Part shown: piece after piece, positions 30,588 to 39,533 of the stretch
How positions within the stretch are numbered: position 1 is the first letter of the stretch
How the letters are laid out: every line of letters starts with the position of its first letter
Assembly: GCF_014645535.1 (NCBI RefSeq)
Contig: NZ_BMLX01000008.1
Span: forward strand, 62,001 to 126,000
Direction of reading: 5' to 3'
DNA: 64,000 bases
DNA from: Silvimonas iriomotensis
GTDB taxonomy: Bacteria; Pseudomonadota; Gammaproteobacteria; Burkholderiales; Chitinibacteraceae
Notes under the pieces: generated by a model
What the model saw: the letters and a program-made list of their open reading frames with translations, nothing else
Told to the model about the DNA's origin: nothing
Databases searched by the model: none
Position numbers and translations under genes: made by a program

Positions 30588-31624
30588 CAAGCGGCCAGCG
30601 TCCATTGCACTTCTTCACCGGCGCGCAACGGCACGACAGTGTGTTCGCCAAATGGATACTCGGCCGGCACCGTCCAGGCGCTACGGTTAAGCGTGACCTT
30701 GTCCGTGTTGCGCGGCAGGCGGTAGAAGTCCGGGCCGTTAAAGCTGGCAAAGGCTTCCAGTTTGTCCAGCGCACCGGCGCGGTCAAACACCTCGGCATAC
30801 AGCGGCAAGGCGGCGTGGGCGGTGTACATGCCAGCGCAACCACACGAGGCTTCTTTGGTATGACGGGCGTGCGGGGCACTGTCGGTGCCCAGGAAGAACT
30901 TGGCCGAGCCGCTGGTCACGGCCTGCACCAGCGCCTGACGATGCTGTTCACGCTTGAGCACCGGCAAACAATAGTGGTGCGGGCGGATGCCGCCGGTGAA
31001 CATGGCATTGCGGTTCATCAACAGGTGATGCGCCGTCACCGTGGCGGCGACGTTCTCTGGCGCGGCAGCGACAAACGCGGCGGCCTGGCGGGTGGTGATG
31101 TGTTCCAGCACCACGCGCAGGCTGGGCAAACGCTGCAGCAGCGGGGCCAACAGCGTGTCGATGAACACGGCCTCCCGGTCGAACACGTCAATGTCGCCAT
31201 CGGTGACTTCGCCGTGCACCAGCAGCGGCAGGCCGATCTCTGCCATTTTTTCCAGCGCCGGCATGACCTTGTCCAGGCTGGTGACGCCGCTGTCCGAGTT
31301 GGTGGTAGCACCAGCCGGGTACAGCTTGATACCGTGCACGAAACCGGAGGCCTTGGCGCGCTCGACTTCGGCCGGGTCAGTCCGGTCTGTCAGATACAGC
31401 GTCATCAGCGGTTCAAACGACATACCGGCCGGCAAGGCGGCCAGGATGCGGTCGCGGTAGGCCGCAGCCAGATCCACCGTGGTAACCGGCGGCTTGAGGT
31501 TGGGCATGACAATGGCGCGGGCAAACTCACGCGCGGTATGCGGCAGCACCGCCGCCATCAGGGCGCCGTCGCGCAGGTGCAGGTGCCAGTCGTCAGGGCG
31601 GGTCAGGGTAAGGGTCTGGGTCAT
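30587..31624 (-). CDS. pyrC: Dihydroorotase
   Basis: PyrC closes carbamoyl aspartate to dihydroorotate in de novo pyrimidine synthesis. The 345-residue protein is of the E. coli class II type. Zinc ligands are visible in [10 protein letters not shown] (HxH), the carboxylated-lysine region [21 protein letters not shown] and [13 protein letters not shown], with the catalytic Asp in [15 protein letters not shown]. It follows the tusA-like gene after 25 bases on the same strand. Confidence 0.96.
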   Translation of the reverse strand: MTQTLTLTRPDDWHLHLRDGALMAAVLPHTAREFARAIVMPNLKPPVTTVDLAAAYRDRILAALPAGMSFEPLMTLYLTDRTDPAEVERAKASGFVHGIKLYPAGATTNSDSGVTSLDKVMPALEKMAEIGLPLLVHGEVTDGDIDVFDREAVFIDTLLAPLLQRLPSLRVVLEHITTRQAAAFVAAAPENVAATVTAHHLLMNRNAMFTGGIRPHHYCLPVLKREQHRQALVQAVTSGSAKFFLGTDSAPHARHTKEASCGCAGMYTAHAALPLYAEVFDRAGALDKLEAFASFNGPDFYRLPRNTDKVTLNRSAWTVPAEYPFGEHTVVPLRAGEEVQWTLAA

Positions 31625-31649
31625 GATGAGGTCGGTCTCTCGCGCGCTT

Positions 31650-31880
31650 TCAGCGCTTCTGGATCACAAAAACAAACTTGCCTGCTTCTTCAGCGCTATC
31701 AAGCAGCGGATTACCCGTCTGCTTGCAGAAGGCTGCAAAATCTTTGGGCGTGGCCGGGTCCGTGCAGGTCACATGGACGGTCTGGCCGCTTTGCAGGTTG
31801 GCCAGCGCTTTCTTGGTACGCAAAATGGGCAAGGGGCAATTCAGGCCAGACAAGTCGATGACGAGATCGGCGGCATCCAT
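31650..31880 (-). CDS. TusA/SirA family sulfur carrier protein
   Basis: This 76-residue protein has the TusA fold signature: [21 protein letters not shown] with the active Cys in the CPxP motif, then [21 protein letters not shown]. Such proteins relay sulfur, for example to 2-thiouridine or molybdenum cofactor pathways. A second Cys (in FCKQTG) is typical of the YeeD/TusA group. The exact member cannot be decided from sequence alone. It is probably co-transcribed with pyrC. Confidence 0.88.
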   Translation of the reverse strand: MDAADLVIDLSGLNCPLPILRTKKALANLQSGQTVHVTCTDPATPKDFAAFCKQTGNPLLDSAEEAGKFVFVIQKR

Positions 31881-32087
31881 GGGCGGTGGTTCTCTTGTTT
31901 AAATGCTTGATACAAGGCAAACCCCGGATTTTACGCTTCAAATGCGCGCTTTGCCGATCAAGATGTATCCCGCCCCGCGCAGAGAATTTACACACGCGCG
32001 CCGCGAATGCCTCAGGAACGGCGTATCATTAGAAGGTTGTGGCCGGCCAGCCCGAGCGTTGCGCCACCCCGCTTGAGGAGCAAGAAC

Positions 32088-32729
32088 TTGAAATGCCTGA
32101 TCCCTGCCGCGTGCCTGTTGTTGTGCGTGGCTAGCCATGTGTACGCCGCTGAAAGCGGGGAAAACACCGATGCGCGCAACGCTGCCAACAAGTCTCTGGA
32201 CGATGGCGATGCAAAGCATGAGTACAGCATCACCAATTTCTTCAAGGACAAGCTGCCCGTACCGGCCGAACAAAGCTTCACCGCGCCTGACCTGGCCACG
32301 CTGGGTAACTGGGCGCCGATCCGCAACAACTACGCCTGGGGCAATGTTCATTTCATCGTCTCCAAAGACAGCCTGTCGGTAGGCGACAAAGACAAACTGG
32401 TTCGCTACGCCGTCGGTATCCCGCTGCGCAATGGCAAATACAACTACGTCTATGAAGGCATGGATTGCGACACCGGCCAGTCTCGTTCGTATTACTACGG
32501 CAACAGTGACAACCCGGTCTGGGCGCCGTTGAATCGCCCGTGGGAGCGCATCCAGGAAAAGGGTTACAACACCTATCAGGCACCGCTCTACGATGCGCTG
32601 TGCAGCATGCGTGACCCGTTGTCGATCAAGGACATGAAGTCCGCACTGGGTTCAAGCACCACCTCGCAAAACACTGCCAAATGTCCGGCCTGCCACACTG
32701 GTGGTGAAGGCGCATCGTCCGGCAAGTAA
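32088..32729 (+). CDS. CNP1-like exported protein with a C-terminal CxxCH motif
   Basis: The best start is TTG 32088, because GAGGAG lies 8 bases upstream and a clean signal peptide follows (LKCLIPAACLLLCVASHVYA, cut before AES). The mature part contains the CNP1-like domain pattern (AWGNVHFIVSKDSLSVGDKDK, VRYAVGIPLRNGKYNYVYEGMDCD, YQAPLYDALC). Residues 199-203 are CPACH, a c-type haem attachment motif, near a Gly/Ser-rich tail. The function of CNP1-like proteins is unknown. Whether haem is attached is untested; the motif has no obvious distal Met. 213 residues in total. Confidence 0.75.
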   Translation: MKCLIPAACLLLCVASHVYAAESGENTDARNAANKSLDDGDAKHEYSITNFFKDKLPVPAEQSFTAPDLATLGNWAPIRNNYAWGNVHFIVSKDSLSVGDKDKLVRYAVGIPLRNGKYNYVYEGMDCDTGQSRSYYYGNSDNPVWAPLNRPWERIQEKGYNTYQAPLYDALCSMRDPLSIKDMKSALGSSTTSQNTAKCPACHTGGEGASSGK

Positions 32730-32750
32730 GGCGAACCGGGCATCAGACAA

Positions 32751-32777
32751 AAAGGGCGGCGCGACCGCCCTTTTTTT
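32751..32777 (+). terminator. Rho-independent terminator after the CNP1-like gene
   Basis: AAAAAGGGCGG, loop CGCGA and CCGCCC followed by seven T residues. From 32778 to 33035 I see no gene or RNA; it is the leader region of the next gene. Confidence 0.9.
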
Positions 32778-33035
32778 CCGCCCGTCATTTGTGGCCCCTT
32801 TTTCTGCAGCCCGCGCCTATGCTTCGCGCAGGCTTTCGCCCCTTTGCCATTGATCAATGGCCACACCCTTTGCTGCCGCATCCTGGCGCCTTGCGCCGCG
32901 CGGCAGGATGGATTAATCCCCAGACCCATAAAGACACATTCGCTCCAGACCCCGGGGCCTGTTTCAGGCCACCCGGACCGGTATTTCACAGGGTGATCCA
33001 ACTGGCAGATCTTGAATTTGAATCTGGAGGTAGAT

Positions 33036-33608
33036 ATGCGTATTTCTTTGTGGCACCAACCCGTACGGCGCTGGCTCGCCATGGGGCTCAGCGGATTGGC
33101 GGGGCTGGGATTGCTGACCCTGTCTGCCAGCGCCTGGGCAGACCCGCTGGTCATGACCTGCACCGGTGCAGCCAGCTTTACCTATAACCCCGGCCTGACC
33201 AATACCACGCAGAGCATCCAGTTCACCTCAAACCAGACCGACGCGTGCGTGCCGGTACTGGGGGCGCCCACCGGGCTGACTGGCGGCACCCACTCGTTCT
33301 CTTCCACCTTGCCCTTGTCTTGTGACGAGTTGCTGGGCAACGATGCCGTCTCTGTGGTCCGCACCTATTACTGGAACGATCCGGCGCATAGCCAAAGCCA
33401 GGTAACCTACCCCAGCGTGCGGACAGAAAAAGTGCAGGGGAACTCGGTCATCACGTTTACCGGCACGGTGACGGGCGGATTGGGGCTGGGCAGCGCGGTG
33501 ACGCAGGTGATTGTCCTCGTCAACACGGCCTTGCTACAGGATAGCTGCGCGTCTGCCCAGGGCATACAGAGCGTGTCTGGCGCCGTCTCACTGACCTTTG
33601 GTCTGTAA
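33036..33608 (+). CDS. Secreted protein of unknown function
   Basis: From ATG 33036, with TGGAGG upstream, the frame encodes 190 residues. A signal peptide with a basic start (MRISLWHQPVRRWLAMG), hydrophobic core and ASA-WA cleavage site precedes a mature domain of about 155 residues. That domain starts DPLVMTCTGAASFTYNPGL, is rich in Thr, Ser and Val, looks all-beta, and has four cysteines (in TCTG, DACVP, LSCDE and DSCAS) that could form two disulfides. I do not recognise a family. A surface or pilus-associated role is possible but unproven. Confidence 0.75.
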   Translation: MRISLWHQPVRRWLAMGLSGLAGLGLLTLSASAWADPLVMTCTGAASFTYNPGLTNTTQSIQFTSNQTDACVPVLGAPTGLTGGTHSFSSTLPLSCDELLGNDAVSVVRTYYWNDPAHSQSQVTYPSVRTEKVQGNSVITFTGTVTGGLGLGSAVTQVIVLVNTALLQDSCASAQGIQSVSGAVSLTFGL

Positions 33609-33633
33609 CGGCGGTCGCGGCAAGCGGATCAAG

Positions 33634-33670
33634 ACCGGGGGCTGCGGGCAACCTGCCGGCAGCCCCCGGT
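33634..33670. terminator. Strong hairpin between the secreted-protein gene and proB
   Basis: ACCGGGGGCTGC (33634-33645) and GCAGCCCCCGGT (33659-33670) form a perfect 12-base stem around a 13-base loop, between convergent genes. Neither side has a good T-run, so it may act as a weak bidirectional terminator. Confidence 0.6.
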
Positions 33671-33679
33671 TGGTCTGGC

Positions 33680-34810
33680 TCAGAGCAATACCAGGTTATC
33701 GCGGTGGATCAGCTCGGGTTCTTCCAGATAACCCAGCAAGGATTCAATCTGGCTGGTGGGCTGACGCATGATGCGGCGGGCGTCGCCAGCCGGGTAATTG
33801 ACGAGGCCGCGCGCCAGTTCCATGCCTTCGGCCGTCACGCAGCTCACCATATCACCGCGCGAGAACTCGCCCTCCACCGCCACCACGCCGATCGGCAGCA
33901 GGCTGGAACCCTTTTCCGCCAGCGCACGACGCGCGCCTTCATCGACCACCAGCCGGCCTTTGACCTGCAAGTGCGCGGCGATCCATTGCTTGCGCGCCGC
34001 CAGCGGGGTTTGTTCCGCGATCAGTTGCGTACCAATGGCCTCGCCCCCGGCCAGCCGTGTCAGCACATCCGGCTCCCGGCCACTGGCGATGATGGTCGCC
34101 GCACCACTGCGGGCAGCGCGCTTGGCTGCGATCACCTTGGTATACATGCCACCGGTGCCCACGGTAGAGCCCGCGCCGCCGGCCATGGCTTCCAGCGCCA
34201 CATCACCCGCGCGCGCTTCCTGGATCAGCGTGGCAGAGGGATCTTTACGCGGATCGGCAGTGTACAAGCCTTGCTGGTCGGTCAGAATAACCAGCGCTTC
34301 GCCTTCGACCAGGTTGGTCACCAGCGCGCCCAGCGTGTCGTTGTCGCCAAACTTGATTTCGGCGGTGACCACAGTGTCGTTCTCGTTGATGATGGGGATC
34401 ACGCCCAGCGCCAGCAGCGTCAGCAGCGTGGTGCGGGCATTGAGATAACGCGTGCGGTCGGCCATGTCTTCATGCGTCAGCAAGACCTGGGCGGTTTTCA
34501 GGCCATGCGCACGAAAGGCACTTTCGTAGGCCTGGCACAGTCCCATCTGGCCGACAGCGGCGGCGGCCTGTTTTTCGTGGATGGCAGTGGGTTTTTCTTT
34601 CCAGCCCAGCCGGGCCACGCCTTCAGCCACCGCACCGGATGACACCAGCACCACCTGTTTGCCCAGCGCGGCCAGTTGGGCGATCTCTGCCGCCCAGCGG
34701 GCCAGCGCGGTGTGATCAAGGCCGCGACCTTCGTTGGTGACAAGGCTCGAACCCACCTTCACCACGATGCGGTGCGCAGGCAAGAGGGCGCTGACAGGCA
34801 TGTTGTTCAT
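33680..34810 (-). CDS. proB: Glutamate 5-kinase
   Basis: ProB phosphorylates glutamate at the start of proline synthesis. The 376-residue protein has the amino acid kinase domain ([79 protein letters not shown]) followed by a C-terminal PUA domain (from about residue 275, [14 protein letters not shown]). The proA gene is not adjacent. It is divergent from msrQ. Confidence 0.96.
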   Translation of the reverse strand: MNNMPVSALLPAHRIVVKVGSSLVTNEGRGLDHTALARWAAEIAQLAALGKQVVLVSSGAVAEGVARLGWKEKPTAIHEKQAAAAVGQMGLCQAYESAFRAHGLKTAQVLLTHEDMADRTRYLNARTTLLTLLALGVIPIINENDTVVTAEIKFGDNDTLGALVTNLVEGEALVILTDQQGLYTADPRKDPSATLIQEARAGDVALEAMAGGAGSTVGTGGMYTKVIAAKRAARSGAATIIASGREPDVLTRLAGGEAIGTQLIAEQTPLAARKQWIAAHLQVKGRLVVDEGARRALAEKGSSLLPIGVVAVEGEFSRGDMVSCVTAEGMELARGLVNYPAGDARRIMRQPTSQIESLLGYLEEPELIHRDNLVLL

Positions 34811-34912
34811 CCGGAAGATTAGAAAACGCGTAATTATACCGGTCTGGCCCTGTCATAGACGAAGCGGTTGTACGACCAACACTTATTCGCCGGATTTTTT
34901 ACGGAATCAACC

Positions 34913-35518
34913 ATGTCTGCCCTTGCCATCAAGCGCCTGAAAATCGTGCTTTTCCTTGTTTGCCTGATCCCGCTGGCCCGTACGGCCTGGCTGGCGATCA
35001 GCGCAGTCAACCCGATTGAATTCATCACACACCAGACCGGCACCTGGACGCTGATTTTCCTGCTGCTGACGCTGACCATCACCCCGTTGCGACAAATCAC
35101 CGGCCGCAATGAATTGATCCGCTTTCGGCGCATGCTGGGCCTGTATGCGTTTTTCTACGTGTGCCTGCACTTTCTGACCTGGCTGGTGCTGGATCACTTT
35201 TTTGATTTTCACGCCATCATCAAAGACATCATCAAGCGCCCGTTCATTACCGTGGGCTTCCTGGCGTTTGTGTTGCTGATCCCGCTGGCCGTGACCTCGA
35301 CCGACAAGATGATGCGGCGTCTGAAGCGCAACTGGGGCCGCTTGCACAAGCTCATCTACGTGATCGCGCCACTGGGTGTGCTGCACTACTGGTGGCTGGT
35401 CAAACGCGACATCACCCAGCCGCTGATCTTTGCCGTGTTGCTGGGCATCTTGCTGGCCTGGCGCGTGGTACGCCGGCAGCGTGCCGTGGCGGCGGCAACC
35501 TCCGGCGCGCGGGCGTAA
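34913..35518 (+). CDS. msrQ: Haem-binding membrane subunit MsrQ
   Basis: MsrQ (YedZ) is the cytochrome b-type membrane partner that passes electrons to periplasmic MsrP. The 201-residue protein has six hydrophobic segments and the family blocks TGTWTLIFLLLTLTITPLRQ, RFRRMLGLYAFFYVCLHFLTW (haem His), and RLHKLIYVIAPLGVLHYWWLVK (two more His). I use ATG 34913; an upstream in-frame start has no support. In most bacteria it is next to msrP; here msrP is 13 kb away. Confidence 0.95.
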   Translation: MSALAIKRLKIVLFLVCLIPLARTAWLAISAVNPIEFITHQTGTWTLIFLLLTLTITPLRQITGRNELIRFRRMLGLYAFFYVCLHFLTWLVLDHFFDFHAIIKDIIKRPFITVGFLAFVLLIPLAVTSTDKMMRRLKRNWGRLHKLIYVIAPLGVLHYWWLVKRDITQPLIFAVLLGILLAWRVVRRQRAVAAATSGARA

Positions 35519-35660
35519 AGCCGGCAGATTGGCCGATCTATCCAGCAATCGGGCAGGCGACTCCATATCAGCGGCTTTGCCCGGCTAAATGGTTCCAGCA
35601 TAATTTGCGCTTTTCCGGCTCCGCGCCGGGCCTTTGCGACCGTTTCTGGCTGGAGCCTTC

Positions 35661-36680
35661 ATGTCGATTCAATCTGCGCCGTGGGATCACGACGCGACCC
35701 TGTACACCCTGGAAAACGCCCACGGCATGCGCATGCTGATTACCGACGTCGGCGCATCGCTGGTTTCCTGGTTTGCCCCGGACCGCGACGGCAACATGAG
35801 CGATATCGTGCTGGGGCACGACAACGCAGCCGGTTATTTGTCCGGTGCCGGTTTTTTCGGTTGCATTGCCGGGCGTTGGGCCAACCGCATCAAGGGCGCA
35901 CGCTGCACCATTGATGGCCAGCAGTACATTTTCACCGCCAATGAAGGCGCCAACCTGCTGCATGGTGGCGATGCCGGCTTTCACACCCAGCGCTGGCAAG
36001 GCCACATCCTGGGCAATAGCTTGCAGCTGACGCTGACCTCGCCCGCTGGCGCGGCCGGGTTCCCGGGCAATCTGCAGGTCTGGGTGGAGTACGAACTGGC
36101 GGACGACGGCACGCTGACGCTGACCTACGGCGCCCGCACCGATGCCCCCACGCCCGTCAATCTGACCAATCACGTCTACTTCAACCTGGCCGGCGGCGCA
36201 GCCGATATCCGCGCGCAGCAACTGCAGGTGAATGCAGGGCGTTATCTGGCCATTGATCACGAATCCATTCCGGTGGACATGGCGCGCGTTGATGGCACGC
36301 CGCTGGATTTGCGCCAGCCGGTAGCGCTGGGCGAGGTGCTGGCCATGAGCCACCCGCAACTGGGCATCGCGCGCGGTCTGGACCACTGCTACGTGCCTGA
36401 AGGCGAGCCCGGTACGCTGCGCCAGGTTGCCACGCTGTTTGATCCGGCCAGCGGGCGCGAACTGATTACCGCCACCACCGAACGCGGCATTCAGGTATAT
36501 ACCGGCAACTTCCTGGAAGGCACCACCGGCCGCCGCGCTTATCACGCGCACGATGGAGTTTGCCTGGAAACGCAGGCGTTCCCGGATCAGGTCAACATGC
36601 CCTCGGCACACGAGGTCATCCTGCGCCCCGGGCAGACTTACCGGCAGATCACCACGTACCGCGCGACCGTACGCAGCTGA
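35661..36680 (+). CDS. galM: Aldose 1-epimerase (galactose mutarotase)
   Basis: GalM interconverts the alpha and beta anomers of galactose and glucose. The 339-residue protein shows LENAHGMRMLITDVGASLVSW, GFFGCIAGRWANRIKGA, NLLHGGDAGFHTQRW (catalytic His), VNLTNHVYFNLAGG with the second catalytic His, LDHCYVPEG and YTGNFLEGT. TGGAG lies 7 bases before ATG 35661. No gal or other sugar genes are adjacent, so its physiological sugar is not shown by context. Confidence 0.93.
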   Translation: MSIQSAPWDHDATLYTLENAHGMRMLITDVGASLVSWFAPDRDGNMSDIVLGHDNAAGYLSGAGFFGCIAGRWANRIKGARCTIDGQQYIFTANEGANLLHGGDAGFHTQRWQGHILGNSLQLTLTSPAGAAGFPGNLQVWVEYELADDGTLTLTYGARTDAPTPVNLTNHVYFNLAGGAADIRAQQLQVNAGRYLAIDHESIPVDMARVDGTPLDLRQPVALGEVLAMSHPQLGIARGLDHCYVPEGEPGTLRQVATLFDPASGRELITATTERGIQVYTGNFLEGTTGRRAYHAHDGVCLETQAFPDQVNMPSAHEVILRPGQTYRQITTYRATVRS

Positions 36681-36719
36681 CCAGCCAGGCGACCCTGACT
36701 CGGGGCGGCCCACAAAACA

Positions 36720-36751
36720 AAACAGCCACCGCAAAGGGTGGCTGTTTTTTT
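36720..36751. terminator. Terminator between galM and yidC
   Basis: AACAGCCACC, loop GCAAA and GGGTGGCTGTTTTTTT on the plus strand. The minus strand gives the same stem followed by TTTTGTTTTG, so it can serve both convergent genes. Confidence 0.9.
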
Positions 36752-36766
36752 GTCTCACACGGCCTG

Positions 36767-38425
36767 TCAGGCGGTCTGGACAGGGTCTTGCTTGTTGATC
36801 GACCGGGTGATGTACCACTGTTGTGCGATCGACAGGCAGTTGTTCACTACCCAGTAAATCACCAGACCGGCCGGGAAGAAGAAGAAGAACACACTGAAAA
36901 TCAGCGGCATGATCTTCATCATCTTGGCTTGCATCGGGTCCGGCGGCGGCGGCGACAGCAGCGTCTGCACGTACATCGAGACCGTCATCAGCACCGGCAG
37001 CACGTAGTACGGGTCTTTCACCGACAGATCGTGAATCCACAGAATCCACGGGGCCTGGCGCAGTTCAACCGCAGCCAGCAGGGCCCAGTACAGCGAGATG
37101 AAGATCGGGATCTGCACCAGCATCGGCAGACAACCACCCAGCGGGTTGACCTTCTCGTTCTTGTACAGCTCCATGGTGGCTTGCTGGAACTTCATGCGGT
37201 CATCGCCATGACGTTCTTTCAGCGCTTCCAGGCGCGGTGCCAGCTTGCGCATCTTGGCCATGGAGCGATAGCTCTTGGAGGCCAGCGGATAGAACAGCGC
37301 CTTGATCAGCATGGTCAGGATGATGATGGACCAGCCCCAGTTGCCGACGATCTTGTGGATATGATCCAGCAGCCAGAAGATCGGCTTGGAGAACACGGTG
37401 AAAATGCCGTAGTCCTTGATCAGGTCAAAGCCTGGCGCCACGTGATCGATGATGGCGGTTTCCTGCGGACCAGCATACAGCTGCACCGTCAGGTCTTTCT
37501 TGCCACCCGCCGGAATGGCCGGCAGATCAACAATGGCACCGGCAGAGTACAAACCGTCCGGCAGTTTTTTCAGCTCGTAACGGCAGGCGGTTGCGCCACA
37601 TGCCGACGGCTGGTCAAACGGCGACAGAATCCACGCGCTGGCAAAGTAATGCTGGATCATGGCAATCCAGCCATCCTTGGCACTTTGCACGTAGTTGGCT
37701 TCGCCCTTGTCGATCTTGGAGAACTCAACCTTCTGGAACTTGCCTTCGTCCGTGTACACGGCCGGGCCAGTGAAGGTATGCGCGCCACCAAACATGCTCG
37801 GGCCAGTGCTCTGGTCGGCCGGCTTGCCGTCACGCAGCAGGCGGAAGTACGCCGACGTCGTCACCGGCGCAGTGCCGCCGTTGGTGATTTCGTAAGTGAC
37901 ATTGATGATGTAGCTGCCACGGGTGAACGTGTAGATCTTGGCGACCTTCACACCATCCGGGCCGGTGCTTTCCAGACGCACATCCACCTTGTTCTGGCCA
38001 TCAGCCAGGGTGTAGGCCGCCTGGCTGGCAGTAAACATGCTCTTGTGGTTCGGCATGCCAGTGCCGATCAGACCGGTTTGCGCCACGTAAGTGTGCGCGC
38101 CGCTGTCTTGCAGCAGCGTGAACGGCTGCGAGGCATCGCCCTGGGCACCATGCTTGAGCAGTTGCAGCTGGCGCAGGTCGGCACCGTCGGTGTCGATCTC
38201 GGCTGCAAACAGGTCAGTCGTGACCTTGACGCGCTGACCCTTGGCCAGTGCGGCGGCGTCTTGTGGCGCAGCGCCCGGCGCAGCGGGTGCAGCGGCGGAG
38301 CCGGAAGCGGTCGCGGTTTGCTCGGCGGTCTGGGCGTGCGGATAGCGCTTGTCCACCCACTTCTGCCAGAAGAAGAGAATGCCAAACGAAATCGCGATGA
38401 ACAGAATCAGTCTGCGGGTATCCAT
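36767..38425 (-). CDS. yidC: Membrane protein insertase YidC
   Basis: YidC inserts and folds inner-membrane proteins, alone or with Sec. The 552-residue protein has an N-terminal anchor helix (LILFIAISFGILFFW), an Ala-rich linker, a large periplasmic domain (about residues 60-340) and the conserved five-helix core including WGWSIIILTMLIKALFYPL, YKNEKVNPLGGCLPMLVQIPIFISLYWAL and PAGLVIYWVVNNCLSIAQQW. It belongs to the rpmH-rnpA-yidD-yidC group next to dnaA. Confidence 0.97.
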   Translation of the reverse strand: MDTRRLILFIAISFGILFFWQKWVDKRYPHAQTAEQTATASGSAAAPAAPGAAPQDAAALAKGQRVKVTTDLFAAEIDTDGADLRQLQLLKHGAQGDASQPFTLLQDSGAHTYVAQTGLIGTGMPNHKSMFTASQAAYTLADGQNKVDVRLESTGPDGVKVAKIYTFTRGSYIINVTYEITNGGTAPVTTSAYFRLLRDGKPADQSTGPSMFGGAHTFTGPAVYTDEGKFQKVEFSKIDKGEANYVQSAKDGWIAMIQHYFASAWILSPFDQPSACGATACRYELKKLPDGLYSAGAIVDLPAIPAGGKKDLTVQLYAGPQETAIIDHVAPGFDLIKDYGIFTVFSKPIFWLLDHIHKIVGNWGWSIIILTMLIKALFYPLASKSYRSMAKMRKLAPRLEALKERHGDDRMKFQQATMELYKNEKVNPLGGCLPMLVQIPIFISLYWALLAAVELRQAPWILWIHDLSVKDPYYVLPVLMTVSMYVQTLLSPPPPDPMQAKMMKIMPLIFSVFFFFFPAGLVIYWVVNNCLSIAQQWYITRSINKQDPVQTA

Positions 38426-38553
38426 CGTGTACTCGAATCACGGTCCGGCGCAGCGGGTTAGGCTGCTGATCCGGCACCTGGTGCCTGTTTCGGTGTAGTC
38501 AGGCCAGCTCACGGCATGTGACTGGAACGACTGCGTTTTTGCTGCAAACCCGT

Positions 38554-38763
38554 TCAGGGAACGGGGTCGTGCCCATGCCCACCCCACGGATGGCAGCGGG
38601 CAAGACGGCGCATTGTAAGCCACCCACCTTTCACCGCGCCATATCTGGTCACGGCTTCGATCGCATATTGTGAACAACTGGGGGTGAAACGACAGCGCGC
38701 GCCCAGCAAAGGGCTGAGCGTGTAGCGGTAGATTTGCAGCAGTAGAATGATCAGACGGGACAT
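38554..38763 (-). CDS. yidD: Membrane protein insertion efficiency factor YidD
   Basis: This 69-residue peripheral membrane protein is found between rnpA and yidC in most bacteria. It has the family signature IYRYTLSPLLGARCRFTPSCSQYAIEAVTRYG with conserved cysteines, then RRLARCHPWGGHGHDPVP. It is thought to help YidC-dependent insertion. Its ATG lies inside the 3' end of rnpA (13-base overlap), so the two are coupled. Confidence 0.95.
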   Translation of the reverse strand: MSRLIILLLQIYRYTLSPLLGARCRFTPSCSQYAIEAVTRYGAVKGGWLTMRRLARCHPWGGHGHDPVP

Positions 38764-39116
38764 CTGCGGCGGATCCGTGCGAACAGATCTTGCAATTCTT
38801 CCCGCACGGCAACGCGTTCCTTGCGGCCAAAGGCCTGGCGCGAACGCACCACCAGATCAAGCCCTGCCAGAGACTGGGCGTTGAGGCGGAAAGTTTCCCG
38901 GATTGTGCGCTTGATGTAATTGCGCACCACGGCCCGGTTGTCGGTCCGTTTGCCTACCACGAGGCCGAGTCTGGCCCTTGGCAGCGCGTTGGGACGGGCT
39001 AAAACCTGAAAATGCACATTGCTGACCGCATTACGCAAACTAAAAACGGATGAAAATTCATCCGTTTTCAGTAAACGCTGTGCCCGCGTAAAGCGGTATC
39101 GTGCAGCGCCCGACAT
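38751..39116 (-). CDS. rnpA: Ribonuclease P protein component
   Basis: RnpA is the protein subunit of RNase P and pairs with the RNA encoded at 29662-30037. The 121-residue basic protein shows RFTRAQRLLKTDEFSSVF, RARLGLVVGKRTDNRAVVRNYIKRTIRE (the RNR motif helix) and the C-terminal LDLVVRSRQAFGRKE. It follows rpmH after 21 bases, the usual arrangement. Confidence 0.96.
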   Translation of the reverse strand: MSGAARYRFTRAQRLLKTDEFSSVFSLRNAVSNVHFQVLARPNALPRARLGLVVGKRTDNRAVVRNYIKRTIRETFRLNAQSLAGLDLVVRSRQAFGRKERVAVREELQDLFARIRRRCPV

Positions 39117-39137
39117 ACCGGACGCACCCGCCCAGAA

Positions 39138-39272
39138 TCAGGCGGACAGCTTGGCGCGGCCTTGAGCGCGACGAGCGCGCAGAACTGCGCGGCCACCGCG
39201 GGTTGCCATGCGTGCGCGAAAGCCGTGGTTGCGTTTGCGCTTGATAACGGAAGGCTGGAAAGTACGCTTCAT
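39138..39272 (-). CDS. rpmH: 50S ribosomal protein L34
   Basis: A 44-codon frame beginning ATG at 39272 encodes [20 protein letters not shown] and continues with [20 protein letters not shown], the almost invariant L34 sequence. It is the first gene of the rpmH-rnpA-yidD-yidC set and is transcribed away from dnaA. A near-consensus promoter lies 38 bases upstream. Confidence 0.98.
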   Translation of the reverse strand: MKRTFQPSVIKRKRNHGFRARMATRGGRAVLRARRAQGRAKLSA

Positions 39273-39280
39273 GATGGTGT

Positions 39281-39413
39281 CTCTGCAAAAAAACTGGAGT
39301 AAACCATCAATTACACAGTTAAGCTCTTAAATTGTCAACACAAAAAGACAAACGCTATCCACCGCGCCTGTGGATAAGTCCGCTTGTTGAGCGTAGAATC
39401 CGGTCGATCCACA
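39281..39413. other. rpmH-dnaA intergenic region with DnaA boxes (candidate oriC or dnaA control region)
   Basis: A perfect DnaA box TGTGGATAA lies at 39369-39377, with two 7-of-9 matches at 39355-39363 (CTATCCACC) and 39405-39413 (CGATCCACA). Next to them, 39281-39350 is AT-rich compared with its surroundings and could be an unwinding element. Three boxes are few for a full origin, so dnaA autoregulation is an equal possibility. No clear dnaA promoter was found. Confidence 0.55.
39310..39338 (-). promoter_or_regulatory. Promoter of rpmH-rnpA-yidD-yidC
   Basis: On the minus strand TTGACA (39333-39338) and TGTAAT (39310-39315) are separated by 17 bases. The -35 hexamer is perfect. Transcription would start near 39303, about 30 bases before rpmH. 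Confidence 0.8.
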
Positions 39414-39533
39414 AAAATCAGTCCGAACCAGGCTTTACCCAGGCTGGCTTATCCGCCAGCCGCTGCGGCCTGCGCCTTGCGCGCGCCAGAGGCGGGGTAA
39501 ACCAGACATTAGGGCATATCAAAACAGGTCGTC

